Of a DNA stretch of 18,517 nt, positions 7,466 to 15,200 are shown one piece after another (the first letter of the stretch is position 1; each line of letters begins with the position of its first letter). The position numbers and the translations under genes were made by a program. The stretch comes from an uncultured Sutterella sp. GTDB taxonomy: Bacteria; Pseudomonadota; Gammaproteobacteria; Burkholderiales; Burkholderiaceae_F. The notes below the pieces were generated by a model that was not told the DNA's origin, did no database searches, and saw only the letters and a program-made list of their open reading frames with translations. The DNA is taken from the NCBI GenBank assembly GCA_902477615.1, contig CABSHY010000009.1, positions 1-18,517 on the forward strand, read 5' to 3'.

Positions 7466-9490
7466 TTAACGTTGAATTAAGTTGTGGGCGGCTTCAACCA
7501 CACGATCCACAGTGAAACCAAACTTTTCCCAAAGCACGTTAGCAGGTGCAGATTCACCGAACGTATCGATACCAATCACAGCACCACACTTAACATACTT
7601 GTACCACAAGCCCGTCACGCTGGCTTCAATAGCCACCTTCGGAGCCTTGGTTAAGAGTTTATCTTGTTGTTCTTGCGGCAACTTATCAAATAAGTCAACG
7701 CAGGGCATGGACACAACACGCGTACCGATACCCATTTCTTCCAAACGAGCGCGAGCCTTCACAGCCAACGGCACTTCAGAGCCCGTTGCCAAAAGCACGC
7801 ATTCGACTTGATCGACACCCTTGCCGGATTCAAGTAACACGTAGGCACCGGCCTTCACCGCTTCTTGAGCTTGCTTAGTCACGCAAGCAGCATCACGAGC
7901 CGTGAATTCAATGTTTTGACGAGAGCCGATAATGATAGACGGCGTTTGACGAGATTCAAGAGCGCTTTGCCAAGCGACCAAAGCTTCAACCGTATCGCAC
8001 GGGCGCCAAACGTTCAAATTCGGAATCAAGCGTAAGCTCGGGATGTGTTCGATGGATTGGTGCGTCGGGCCGTCTTCTCCCAAACCGATAGAGTCGTGCG
8101 TGAAGACAAAGATAGAGCGCAACTTCATCAATGCGGCCATACGAATCGCATTGCGGCTGTAGTCAGAGAACGTCAAGAACGTGGCGCTAAACGGGATGAA
8201 ACCACCGTAGAGCACAACACCATTTTGAATAGCAGACATGCCGAATTCGCGAACGCCATAGTTCACGTGGCGACCCAAATAGGTATCCGGACGCATGGCT
8301 TCAACGCCCATCCAATTCGTCAAGTTCGAACCCGTCAAGTCAGCGGAACCACCCAACAATTCCGGCACGGACGGTGCAAAAGCATTCAAAGCCTTTTGGC
8401 TAGCCTTACGCGTAGCAACCGTTTCTTGAGCTTGGGCAGCGGTGGCGATGGCATTTTGCATCACGGCTTCAAAGTCAGCGGGCAAGTCACCGGCCAAACG
8501 ACGCTTGAGTTCAGCGTATTCTTGCGGGAAGGCTTCCTTGTACTTAGCCATTTTGGCTTCATGATCGGCTTGCCATTGAGCACCGGCCTTGCGAGCATCC
8601 ATTGCGTCATAGATTTCTTGCGGAATAACGAACGGATCCCACTTCCAACCCAAAGCTTCGCGAGTCAGCTTCAATTCTTCATCACCCAAAGCTTCGCCGT
8701 GAACTTTGCTCGTACCGGCACGGTTGGGAGAACCCTTACCGATCACCGTGCGTGCAATGATTAACGTGGGCTTATCTTCACTTGTCTTAGCTTGAGCAAT
8801 GGCCTTATCCATGGCGTCAATATCGTGGCCATCGACCGGACCGATCACATTCCAACCATAAGACTTAAAGCGTTCACCCGTTTCATCAGAGAACCAGTTG
8901 ATCACCTTACCGTCAATGGAAATACCGTTGTCGTCATAAATCACGATCAACTTATTCAATTTCCACGTACCGGCCAAAGAGCACACTTCGTGGCTGATGC
9001 CTTCCATCAAGCAACCGTCACCCAAGAAGCAATATGTGTAGTTATTCACTACGTCTAAACCGGGACGGTTAAATTCAGCTGCCAACATCTTTTCGGCCAA
9101 AGCCATACCGACAGCGTTACCAATACCTTGACCCAAGGGACCCGTCGTCGTTTCAACGCCCGGCGTCACATCCACTTCGGGGTGACCCGGCGTCTTGCTG
9201 TGCCATTGACGGAAATTTTTCAAATCATCAATCGATAAGTCGTAACCGGTTAAGTGCAACAATGCGTATTGCAACATGGAACCGTGTCCGTTACTCAAAA
9301 TGAAGCGATCGCGACCCAACCAACTCGGATCGGCCGGATTGTGATGCAAGTGACGCGTCCACAAAGCGACGGCAATATCAGCCATCCCCATCGGCATACC
9401 CGGGTGACCCGACTTCGCCTTTTGAACGCCATCCATCGCCAAAGCACGAATAGCGTTGGCCATTAATTGAGGTGTGACACAGCAGGACAT
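7466..9490 (-). CDS. tkt: Transketolase
   Basis: A 674-residue thiamine-diphosphate enzyme of the non-oxidative pentose phosphate pathway. It transfers two-carbon ketol units between sugar phosphates in the cytosol. SGHPGMPMG (27-35) contains the conserved His29. GDG (157-159) with Asn188 forms the Mg-ThDP site. REFGMSA (414-420) carries Glu415, which activates the cofactor. THDSIGLGEDGPTHQ (464-478) is the second-domain signature. Length is normal. The frame extends to a GTG at 9526, but ATG 9490 is preferred because it matches the usual short N-terminus ahead of the conserved ANAIRALAMDGVQ, and a GAGA stretch lies about six bases upstream. It is the first gene of a tkt-gapA unit. In an organism that uses little sugar its main role would be supplying pentose and erythrose phosphates (inference). 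Confidence 0.97.
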   Translation of the reverse strand: MSCCVTPQLMANAIRALAMDGVQKAKSGHPGMPMGMADIAVALWTRHLHHNPADPSWLGRDRFILSNGHGSMLQYALLHLTGYDLSIDDLKNFRQWHSKTPGHPEVDVTPGVETTTGPLGQGIGNAVGMALAEKMLAAEFNRPGLDVVNNYTYCFLGDGCLMEGISHEVCSLAGTWKLNKLIVIYDDNGISIDGKVINWFSDETGERFKSYGWNVIGPVDGHDIDAMDKAIAQAKTSEDKPTLIIARTVIGKGSPNRAGTSKVHGEALGDEELKLTREALGWKWDPFVIPQEIYDAMDARKAGAQWQADHEAKMAKYKEAFPQEYAELKRRLAGDLPADFEAVMQNAIATAAQAQETVATRKASQKALNAFAPSVPELLGGSADLTGSNLTNWMGVEAMRPDTYLGRHVNYGVREFGMSAIQNGVVLYGGFIPFSATFLTFSDYSRNAIRMAALMKLRSIFVFTHDSIGLGEDGPTHQSIEHIPSLRLIPNLNVWRPCDTVEALVAWQSALESRQTPSIIIGSRQNIEFTARDAACVTKQAQEAVKAGAYVLLESGKGVDQVECVLLATGSEVPLAVKARARLEEMGIGTRVVSMPCVDLFDKLPQEQQDKLLTKAPKVAIEASVTGLWYKYVKCGAVIGIDTFGESAPANVLWEKFGFTVDRVVEAAHNLIQR

Positions 9491-9693
9491 AGATTCTCTA
9501 CCAAAAAATAAAAAGACAAACAGCACCCTGATCGGGTAACTTCAATCTATTAAATTTTACTTGATTTGACGGACGTTTTTGCCTTTTTGCAAGCCCAAAA
9601 GACTACATAACTCAACAAATTGCAAAATTCTCAAAAATGACGTGTTTTTCATCGGCATTTTCGATCAAAAATCTTCTCAAAGAAGACTTTCGC

Positions 9694-9699
9694 TACAAT
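9694..9699 (+). promoter_or_regulatory. Likely -10 box for rsmE
   Basis: TACAAT lies 27 bp before the chosen rsmE start, giving a leader of about 20 bases that contains AGAGGA. No good -35 is visible, so this rests on the -10 and its position. The rest of the gap between tkt and rsmE (9491-9725) shows no clear tkt promoter and no other gene. Confidence 0.4.
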
Positions 9700-9725
9700 T
9701 TGCATCAGTCTTAGAGGAATTCGTT

Positions 9726-10445
9726 ATGGCTCCACGCTTTTTTGTTGATGACACCTTTGAACCGCAAACAACGTTAACGTTGCCGGAAAAACCTGCTCAC
9801 CACGCCTCCCGTGTTTTGCGTATGCGTGAAGGTGATCGTGCCGTTTTATTTGACGGTCGAGGTCACGAAGCCGATGTCATCTTGCACTTTTTCAGTGATC
9901 GCACCGATGCTGAAATCCTCAGTGTGCAAAAAAGTCAAACGGAAAGCCCTATTCAGACCACGCTCATTCAGTCGTTGGTCAGTCAAGAAAAATTAGATTG
10001 GATTTTAGAAAAAGCAACTGAGCTTGGTGTCTCCGACATCATTGTGACGCCAGCGGCTCGTTCGGTCACCAAGTTGGATCAAAAGCGCCTAGAAAAACGC
10101 ATTGAACAATGGCAAAAGACGGTCGCCTCGGCCTGTGAGCAATGCGGAAGAAGCTTCTTCCCTCGCGTCCAATGGCAACCTAAACTCGAAACAGCACTTC
10201 GCAGTGTTGAAGCCGATCAAAAGGTTATTTTGGCTCCTGGCGCTCAAAAGAAATTAACCTTTACACAATTAAAATCGGTCTGTTTTGCCGTGGGCCCAGA
10301 AGGTGGCTTTAGCGAAGAAGAAATCGCACTTGCTGTGGAATTGGGTTTTGATGCTTGCTTATTGGGGCCTCGCGTCCTAAGAACGGAAACAGCAGGCTTA
10401 ACGGCCCTCAGTATTGCGCAATGGGAAAGTGGCGATTTCCATTAA
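9726..10445 (+). CDS. rsmE: 16S rRNA (uracil-1498-N3)-methyltransferase
   Basis: A 239-residue SPOUT-fold enzyme that methylates N3 of U1498 in 16S rRNA within the 30S subunit, using S-adenosylmethionine. The N-terminal part is the PUA-like RNA-binding region (HHASRVLRMREGD, 25-37). The C-terminal part has the trefoil-knot cofactor motifs GPEGGFSEEE (190-199) and LGPRVLRTETA (213-223). The open frame extends upstream to 9579, but ATG 9726 is the right start: AGAGGA lies seven bases upstream, the length then matches the family, and the MAPRFFV beginning is typical. It converges on mgtE, and the two stop codons overlap by four bases (10442-10445), leaving no intergenic terminator. Confidence 0.95.
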   Translation: MAPRFFVDDTFEPQTTLTLPEKPAHHASRVLRMREGDRAVLFDGRGHEADVILHFFSDRTDAEILSVQKSQTESPIQTTLIQSLVSQEKLDWILEKATELGVSDIIVTPAARSVTKLDQKRLEKRIEQWQKTVASACEQCGRSFFPRVQWQPKLETALRSVEADQKVILAPGAQKKLTFTQLKSVCFAVGPEGGFSEEEIALAVELGFDACLLGPRVLRTETAGLTALSIAQWESGDFH

Positions 10446-11950
10446 AAGAAGAACGTTGCCAAGCCTAAGAAAATCAAGAAACCACCGCTATCGGTGATAA
10501 AAGTAAGAAGGACGGAGCTTCCAATCGCCGGGTCTCTGTCCAATTTTTTAAGCGTGAGCGGAACAATCAAGCCAACCAATGCACCAACGAAAATGTTGAG
10601 CATCATGGCTAAGAACATCACCAAGCCCAACTTCATGCCATAGGCACTATCGGCGTAAAGAAGCCAAGCTAAACCACCGGCAATCAAACCCCACAACATC
10701 CCGTTAATGATGGCAACCGACAATTCTTTCTTAAAGAGATCAAATTTGTTGGCCGTATTGACTTGCCCCATGGCCAAGGATCGCACCAACAAAGTCAGCG
10801 TTTGGTTACCCGTATTGCCGGCCATACCGGCCACAATCGGCAAAAGCGTAGCCAAAGCCACAACCTGAGAGATGGTGCCTTCAAATGCGTTAATTACGCG
10901 GGAAGCAAAGAAAGCCGTGCAAAGGTTAACTCCTAACCACACCCAACGGCTCTTAGCGGTCTGCCAAATGCTACCGAACAAGTCTTGTTCATCGCTCAAA
11001 CCAACGGCAGCCAATGCATCTTCTTCACTGGACTCACGAATCACGTCCATCACTTCGTCAACCGTCAAACGACCAACCAAGCGACCGGTTTCATCCACCA
11101 CTGGAGCACTCACCAAGTCATAACGTTCGAAAGCCTGTGCTGCATCAGTGGCCTCATCCAAAGGATTTAAGGTCAAAACGTCCGTCTGCATCAACTCAAT
11201 CACCGTTCGTTCTGGATCGCTCACAATGATCTTAGAAACCGGTAAAACCCCTTTGAGTTTTTGATGACGGTCGATCACAAAGATCATGTCGGTGAGTTCT
11301 GGCAATTCCTCAAAGCTGCGCAAATAACGTAGAACCGTTTCAAGGTTAGCCTCCTCACGAACGGAAACCACTTCGAAGTCCATACGAGCACCCACGCTTT
11401 CTTCGGGGTAACTCATAGCCGCACGCAACTGTGCGCGCTCCTTCGTTGTCAAACCTTCTTGAACTTCTGCAACCACATCGGGCGGTAAGTCTTCCACCAA
11501 GTCAGCGATTTCGTCGGTGTCCAACGTTTCCATGGCGTCGACCAATTCGTCGCGATCCATGGCGTCAATCAACGTTTCACGAACCCCTTCGTTAACCTCA
11601 ACCAACACTTCCCCGTCTTGATTGGCCTGCACCAATTCCCAAACGATCATACGTTCATCGTTCGGAAGAGCTTCCAAAATATAGGCGACGTCTGCAGGGT
11701 GAAGAGGTTCTAGGATCTTGGCAATTTCTGCCTTGACTTGAACGGAAAGGCCATTACGAATAATGCTTTCCTGATCCGTGGAAAGGGCACCGGTAGCGGT
11801 GATTTTGCGACGTTGGTCTTCCGCTTTATCGATGCATTGCTGAATGCGAGCGAGGGCACGACTCGCAAGCTCAGGCTCACGAGCCAAGGAAGCATCTTCA
11901 AAAGATGCCACCTCCAATCGGTTGTCGGTGTCTCGCATGTCCATAGGCAT
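10442..11950 (-). CDS. mgtE: Magnesium transporter MgtE
   Basis: A 502-residue Mg2+ channel/transporter of the inner membrane. In order it has an acidic N-terminal extension of about 60 residues, the superhelical MgtE N domain (about 70-190, HPADVAYILEALP near 84), two CBS domains (about 190-310, ending GRLTVDEVMDVI) and a five-helix membrane domain from about 335. AGMAGNTGNQ (374-383) is the pore-lining signature. Asp487 in LTFITDSGG matches the Mg2+-binding Asp of the Thermus protein. The CBS and N domains act as an intracellular Mg2+ sensor that closes the channel. GAGG seven bases upstream supports the first ATG. It is about 50 residues longer than Thermus MgtE, mostly at the N-terminus. 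It lies 117 bp after an RNase II-family gene and may share that transcript, but has its own candidate promoter. Confidence 0.95.
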   Translation of the reverse strand: MPMDMRDTDNRLEVASFEDASLAREPELASRALARIQQCIDKAEDQRRKITATGALSTDQESIIRNGLSVQVKAEIAKILEPLHPADVAYILEALPNDERMIVWELVQANQDGEVLVEVNEGVRETLIDAMDRDELVDAMETLDTDEIADLVEDLPPDVVAEVQEGLTTKERAQLRAAMSYPEESVGARMDFEVVSVREEANLETVLRYLRSFEELPELTDMIFVIDRHQKLKGVLPVSKIIVSDPERTVIELMQTDVLTLNPLDEATDAAQAFERYDLVSAPVVDETGRLVGRLTVDEVMDVIRESSEEDALAAVGLSDEQDLFGSIWQTAKSRWVWLGVNLCTAFFASRVINAFEGTISQVVALATLLPIVAGMAGNTGNQTLTLLVRSLAMGQVNTANKFDLFKKELSVAIINGMLWGLIAGGLAWLLYADSAYGMKLGLVMFLAMMLNIFVGALVGLIVPLTLKKLDRDPAIGSSVLLTFITDSGGFLIFLGLATFFF

Positions 11951-12011
11951 CGGTGCACCTCGTCACAAAAAAAGTTCAAAAAATCATCTCTCACAAAAGT
12001 CAACTTCCGCG

Positions 12012-12050
12012 GAGATATCTCTAGGGCCCTAGCATTGTACCACTAGGGCC
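12012..12050 (-). promoter_or_regulatory. Palindrome cluster with extended -10, upstream of mgtE
   Basis: Three symmetric elements lie in 39 bp: GAGATATCTC (12012-12021, perfect), CTAGGGCCCTAG (12021-12032, perfect), and GGCCCTAG (12025-12032) with CTAGGGCC (12043-12050) around a ten-base loop. On the minus strand that loop contains TGGTACAAT, an extended -10 box (TACAAT at 12039-12034). A start near 12027 would give mgtE a leader of about 75 bases. There is no T tract after the hairpin, so it does not look like a standard terminator. The layout suggests a promoter with an overlapping operator. Confidence 0.45.
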
Positions 12051-12067
12051 TTACGAAGAATGTTACA

Positions 12068-14029
12068 TCATGCCATTGGCGTTGATTCTTGCGTCGCTTC
12101 CTCGCTTTGAAGCTCTGACATATCTTCTGTATCTTCGAGCGAGTCTTCGTCCGTTTCGTTCAAGACTTCGCGAAGTGTTGCATCAAGCAACACATCGACG
12201 TAGTCAACGCCCAACACGTCAAGCAAAATCTTCTGGCCGCGAGGCAACTCGGGCAACCCCGGCATACGTTGAGTAAAAGGCAGGCCTTCGATGCGAATCA
12301 ACTCACCCTTAACGACAACTGCTTCAATTGTCTTGTAGCCTTCTTGCTCAATCCAGCGCAAACTCCAAAAACGTTCCATCTTGCGTTGGAAGTCAGAGTA
12401 AGCACCATAAACCGTGGTGAAATTAGCCACAATCGTAAAGAGATCCGTATCACTGGGACGATAGCAAGCTTCAGTGTCTTGAACTGCACTGATTAATTGG
12501 CGTTGATTGACCAAGTCCACATAACGACGTAAAGGAGACGTGCACCATGCGTACTGAGCCACACCAATGCCGTCATGCGGTCCCGGCGTCGTACTCATCT
12601 TGACGCGCCCCATGCTTTGAGAGCGATAGATCCCCGCAACCCCCATTTCTTCGAGCCAACCACCCCAGACACTGTTGGCAAAAATCATTAATTCACCAAC
12701 GGCCAAATCCAAGGGAGAACCACGACGACGAGACTTCAAACGGATGGTGGCATTTTCACCTTCACCGTCCAAATCAAAGCTCCATTCAAGACGACCAATG
12801 ATTTCAGGACGACCTCGAACCACTTCCCGATCAGCCAAGCACTTCTTTGCAAACTTCCATAACCACGTAATCTCTTGAGAGAAGCTATGATTGACAGTAC
12901 CGGCCAAGAGTTTTTCTTCAGAGAATTCGTCTTCAATAACGTCATAACGGATGTTTTCTTTAACACTAATGCGTTCAAGGTGAGTTTCCGTTGCTTGGAC
13001 TTCAAGTGACTCTTTGTCCACTAAGGCGTAAAGCGACAAACAGGGAACCTCACGACCCACATCCAAAGAAAAGGACTTAAACCACGTATCGGGCATCATG
13101 GTCGTCTTAATGCCAGGAGCATACACCGTTGACAGGCGAGCACGAGCCACTTGGTCAATGTCAGAGTCTCTTTCAATACCTAAACTCGGAGCCGCAATAT
13201 GAATCCCAATGCGTAAGAGCTTGTCATCAACGTGCTCAACGCTCATTGCATCGTCAATCTCAGTGGTTGAAGAATCGTCAATGGAAAACGCTTCAACGCT
13301 GGCCAACGGCAATTGATTCCAACTGGCCTCATCGGGTTCGCTCAAATTGGAAGAAAAACCCTTTCCTTTGGGGAAGTACTGTGCATAGAAACTATCTACA
13401 TGCCAACGATAAGCCGTGGGAATAGCTCCCAACTGTATCAATAAACGCAAAGGCGGTAAGTGCATTTCGCTTGCCGCATCCGATAAAGCCTTCCAAAGCA
13501 TGCTGTTTTTATCGGGATTGAGAATAAGCGAAATGGCTTGTGCGGCAATTTCCTTGGGCACAATATGTTCATCAACCATTTGACGAACCCAGGCCTTCTT
13601 TTGTTCTTCCTGTAAACGCTTTTTCTCTAACGCAGCCAAGGCAACCTTCAAAATATCTTCTGGAGCCTTACGGTAATTGCCTCTGCCTTTGCGATGGAAA
13701 TAGACGGGATTTTCATGCAAAACCAACAAGGTTGCGACACGTTCAACAACGCTAGCACTTTCGCCAAAATACTCTTTTGCTAAAACCTCAAACTGGAATT
13801 CACCTTCGGGGGCCACTTCCCACAAAAATTGCTTATCCACATCCCCCGTAATAGCTTGCGCAGCAGGCAACACTTCTGAGGCCACAGGCGATTCAAACGT
13901 AAAGAAAGTATGACCACCCTTTACTTTTGTGCGACGACCGGTCGTTAATTCAACTTGATAGGCATTACCGTTTTGGGACAAGATCGTCCCGGCCTTGAAA
14001 GTACCGTCTTCTTCAAAAAAAATATACAT
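12068..14029 (-). CDS. RNase II/RNB-family exoribonuclease
   Basis: A 653-residue protein with an RNB catalytic domain from about residue 240 to 560, expected to degrade RNA 3' to 5' in the cytosol. SIDDSSTTEIDDAMS (249-263) is the metal-binding motif: Asp251, Asp259 and Asp260 match three E. coli RNase II aspartates, while the fourth position is Glu257. SPLRRYVDLVNQ (498-509) is the second signature with the catalytic-region Arg residues. The N-terminal 60 residues look like a small beta-rich domain, followed by a helical segment (about 80-210). The C-terminus is a short S1-like part and a highly acidic tail (about 625-650). It belongs to the betaproteobacterial RNB group rather than to typical RNase R. 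It starts 11 bp after the MarC-like gene, so they are co-transcribed. Confidence 0.88.
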   Translation of the reverse strand: MYIFFEEDGTFKAGTILSQNGNAYQVELTTGRRTKVKGGHTFFTFESPVASEVLPAAQAITGDVDKQFLWEVAPEGEFQFEVLAKEYFGESASVVERVATLLVLHENPVYFHRKGRGNYRKAPEDILKVALAALEKKRLQEEQKKAWVRQMVDEHIVPKEIAAQAISLILNPDKNSMLWKALSDAASEMHLPPLRLLIQLGAIPTAYRWHVDSFYAQYFPKGKGFSSNLSEPDEASWNQLPLASVEAFSIDDSSTTEIDDAMSVEHVDDKLLRIGIHIAAPSLGIERDSDIDQVARARLSTVYAPGIKTTMMPDTWFKSFSLDVGREVPCLSLYALVDKESLEVQATETHLERISVKENIRYDVIEDEFSEEKLLAGTVNHSFSQEITWLWKFAKKCLADREVVRGRPEIIGRLEWSFDLDGEGENATIRLKSRRRGSPLDLAVGELMIFANSVWGGWLEEMGVAGIYRSQSMGRVKMSTTPGPHDGIGVAQYAWCTSPLRRYVDLVNQRQLISAVQDTEACYRPSDTDLFTIVANFTTVYGAYSDFQRKMERFWSLRWIEQEGYKTIEAVVVKGELIRIEGLPFTQRMPGLPELPRGQKILLDVLGVDYVDVLLDATLREVLNETDEDSLEDTEDMSELQSEEATQESTPMA

Positions 14030-14040
14030 GGTTAATAACC

Positions 14041-14640
14041 CTAGAATGTCGTCTTAACAAAGGATGTAATACCGCCCAAAAACATTTGCACGGCCATGGT
14101 CGCCAAGATCAAACCCATTAAACGTTCAAATGCAGCCGTCGTTCTTTCTCCAACCAATTGTTGAATGCGATCGGCAAAAATTAAAATCACAGCACTGGCG
14201 AACATGGTTAATAAAACCACGCTTAACCACTCGAGCATGCGTTCGGGATTACCGCCAACCAAAACCAAAACAGAAGCCAAGGTCGATGGGCCAGCTAATG
14301 CCGGAACTGCTAAAGGCACAATAAAGGGTTCACCCGACGGAGACTCACCGAAAACACCTTCCTTTGATGGGAACACCATTCGGATGGCCATCAATAAAAC
14401 AACCAGGCCACCCCCAATGGACAAAGCGGCTTGACTTAATCCCAATGTATCAAGAAAGGGTTTACCAACGAACGCAAAAACACACAAAATCGCAGCGGCA
14501 ATACAACACTCTCGAACAATAATCACCTTACGACGCTTAATCGGTACTTGGCGCAAAGAAGCGATAAATAGCGGAATGTTGCCCAAAGGGTCTGCCATCA
14601 AAAACATCAACAGCAAAGCCGAAAAAAAGGTATGTTCCAT
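14041..14640 (-). CDS. MarC/YhgN-family inner membrane protein
   Basis: A 199-residue protein with about six hydrophobic segments, the normal size and shape for the MarC (UPF0056) family. MADPLGNIPLFI near residue 15, EPFIVPLAVPALAGPSTLA near the middle and ERLMGLILATMAVQMFLGG near the end are close to E. coli YhgN as I recall it. Family function is unsettled: the old link to multiple antibiotic resistance was not upheld, and some members are suspected amino-acid or small-molecule exporters. It begins two bases after the esterase stop codon and ends 11 bp before the RNase II-family gene, placing it in the middle of a tightly packed four-gene unit. Confidence 0.9.
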   Translation of the reverse strand: MEHTFFSALLLMFLMADPLGNIPLFIASLRQVPIKRRKVIIVRECCIAAAILCVFAFVGKPFLDTLGLSQAALSIGGGLVVLLMAIRMVFPSKEGVFGESPSGEPFIVPLAVPALAGPSTLASVLVLVGGNPERMLEWLSVVLLTMFASAVILIFADRIQQLVGERTTAAFERLMGLILATMAVQMFLGGITSFVKTTF

Positions 14641-14642
14641 TT

Positions 14643-15200
14643 TTAATCTTTCAAAAAGTTCTCAATTGCCGGCAAACACGTCTCGAAATTCTCAATTTCG
14701 TGAGTATTTCCGTTCAGAATAATTTGTTCACAATGACTGTACTTCTCTTGCCCTTTGGTCCAGTCCAACACTTCATCAGCTGTTGATAAAAAGACCAAAT
14801 AGCGTTGAGGATTCGTAGCATTAACGGCCATCTCTCGGGCCTGATCGGCATATTCTGGCTTCACATCAATCGTGCGATTCGTATTATTGATCGTTTGAAT
14901 GCCCAAATAGTCATTAATCACAGACCAAGGTTCCGTCGCAGGGTTCAAAAGCACTGCCTTACAGCCGATTTTTTCAGCCAACCACGTTGCATAAAAACCG
15001 CCTAGACTCGACCCCACCAAACAAATCTCTTTCGGATCCAAATCTTTCACAACATCTAACATAATCGCTTGGGCTTCAAATGGCCCGACATTTAAGTCGG
15101 GCGCTCGAAAAGCATTATTCGATGAGAAGGCCTTTTTTAAAATTTGACCCTTTTTGCTCTCAGGCGATGAGCGAAATCCGTGTAAATAAATAACGACCAT
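14643..15200 (-). CDS. YqiA/YcfP-family alpha/beta-fold esterase
   Basis: A 185-residue small cytosolic alpha/beta hydrolase. YLHGFRSSPESKKG (5-18) is the N-terminal mark of the YqiA group. GSSLGG (63-68) holds the nucleophile Ser65, Asp142 in STADEVLD is the likely acid, and His167 in GNTHEI completes the triad. E. coli YqiA hydrolyses short-chain esters and related thioesters in vitro; the physiological substrate is unknown. Its ATG overlaps the mpl stop codon (TAATG on the minus strand), which normally means translational coupling, and the next gene starts after a two-base gap. No independent ribosome-binding site is needed for this arrangement. Confidence 0.88.
   Translation of the reverse strand: MVVIYLHGFRSSPESKKGQILKKAFSSNNAFRAPDLNVGPFEAQAIMLDVVKDLDPKEICLVGSSLGGFYATWLAEKIGCKAVLLNPATEPWSVINDYLGIQTINNTNRTIDVKPEYADQAREMAVNATNPQRYLVFLSTADEVLDWTKGQEKYSHCEQIILNGNTHEIENFETCLPAIENFLKD

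Noticed and set aside
8045..8764. A 239-codon open frame antisense to tkt
   Set aside because: It lies wholly inside a highly conserved transketolase gene on the other strand, shows no recognisable domain, and has low-complexity Arg/His/Thr-rich composition typical of a reverse-strand shadow.
9579..9725. N-terminal extension of rsmE by 49 codons
   Set aside because: The family length and N-terminus fit ATG 9726, which has AGAGGA upstream. The likely -10 at 9694-9699 would lie inside the extension.
11951..12011. An RNA Mg2+ sensor (M-box or similar) before mgtE
   Set aside because: The leader is short, and I could not find M-box conserved segments or a terminator/antiterminator pair in it.
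13250..13280. Glu257 in place of an RNase II catalytic-site Asp as a sign of inactivation
   Set aside because: The other three aspartates and the Arg-rich motif are intact, and I recall Glu at this position in cyanobacterial and plant-type RNB proteins, so it is more likely a group trait than a defect.
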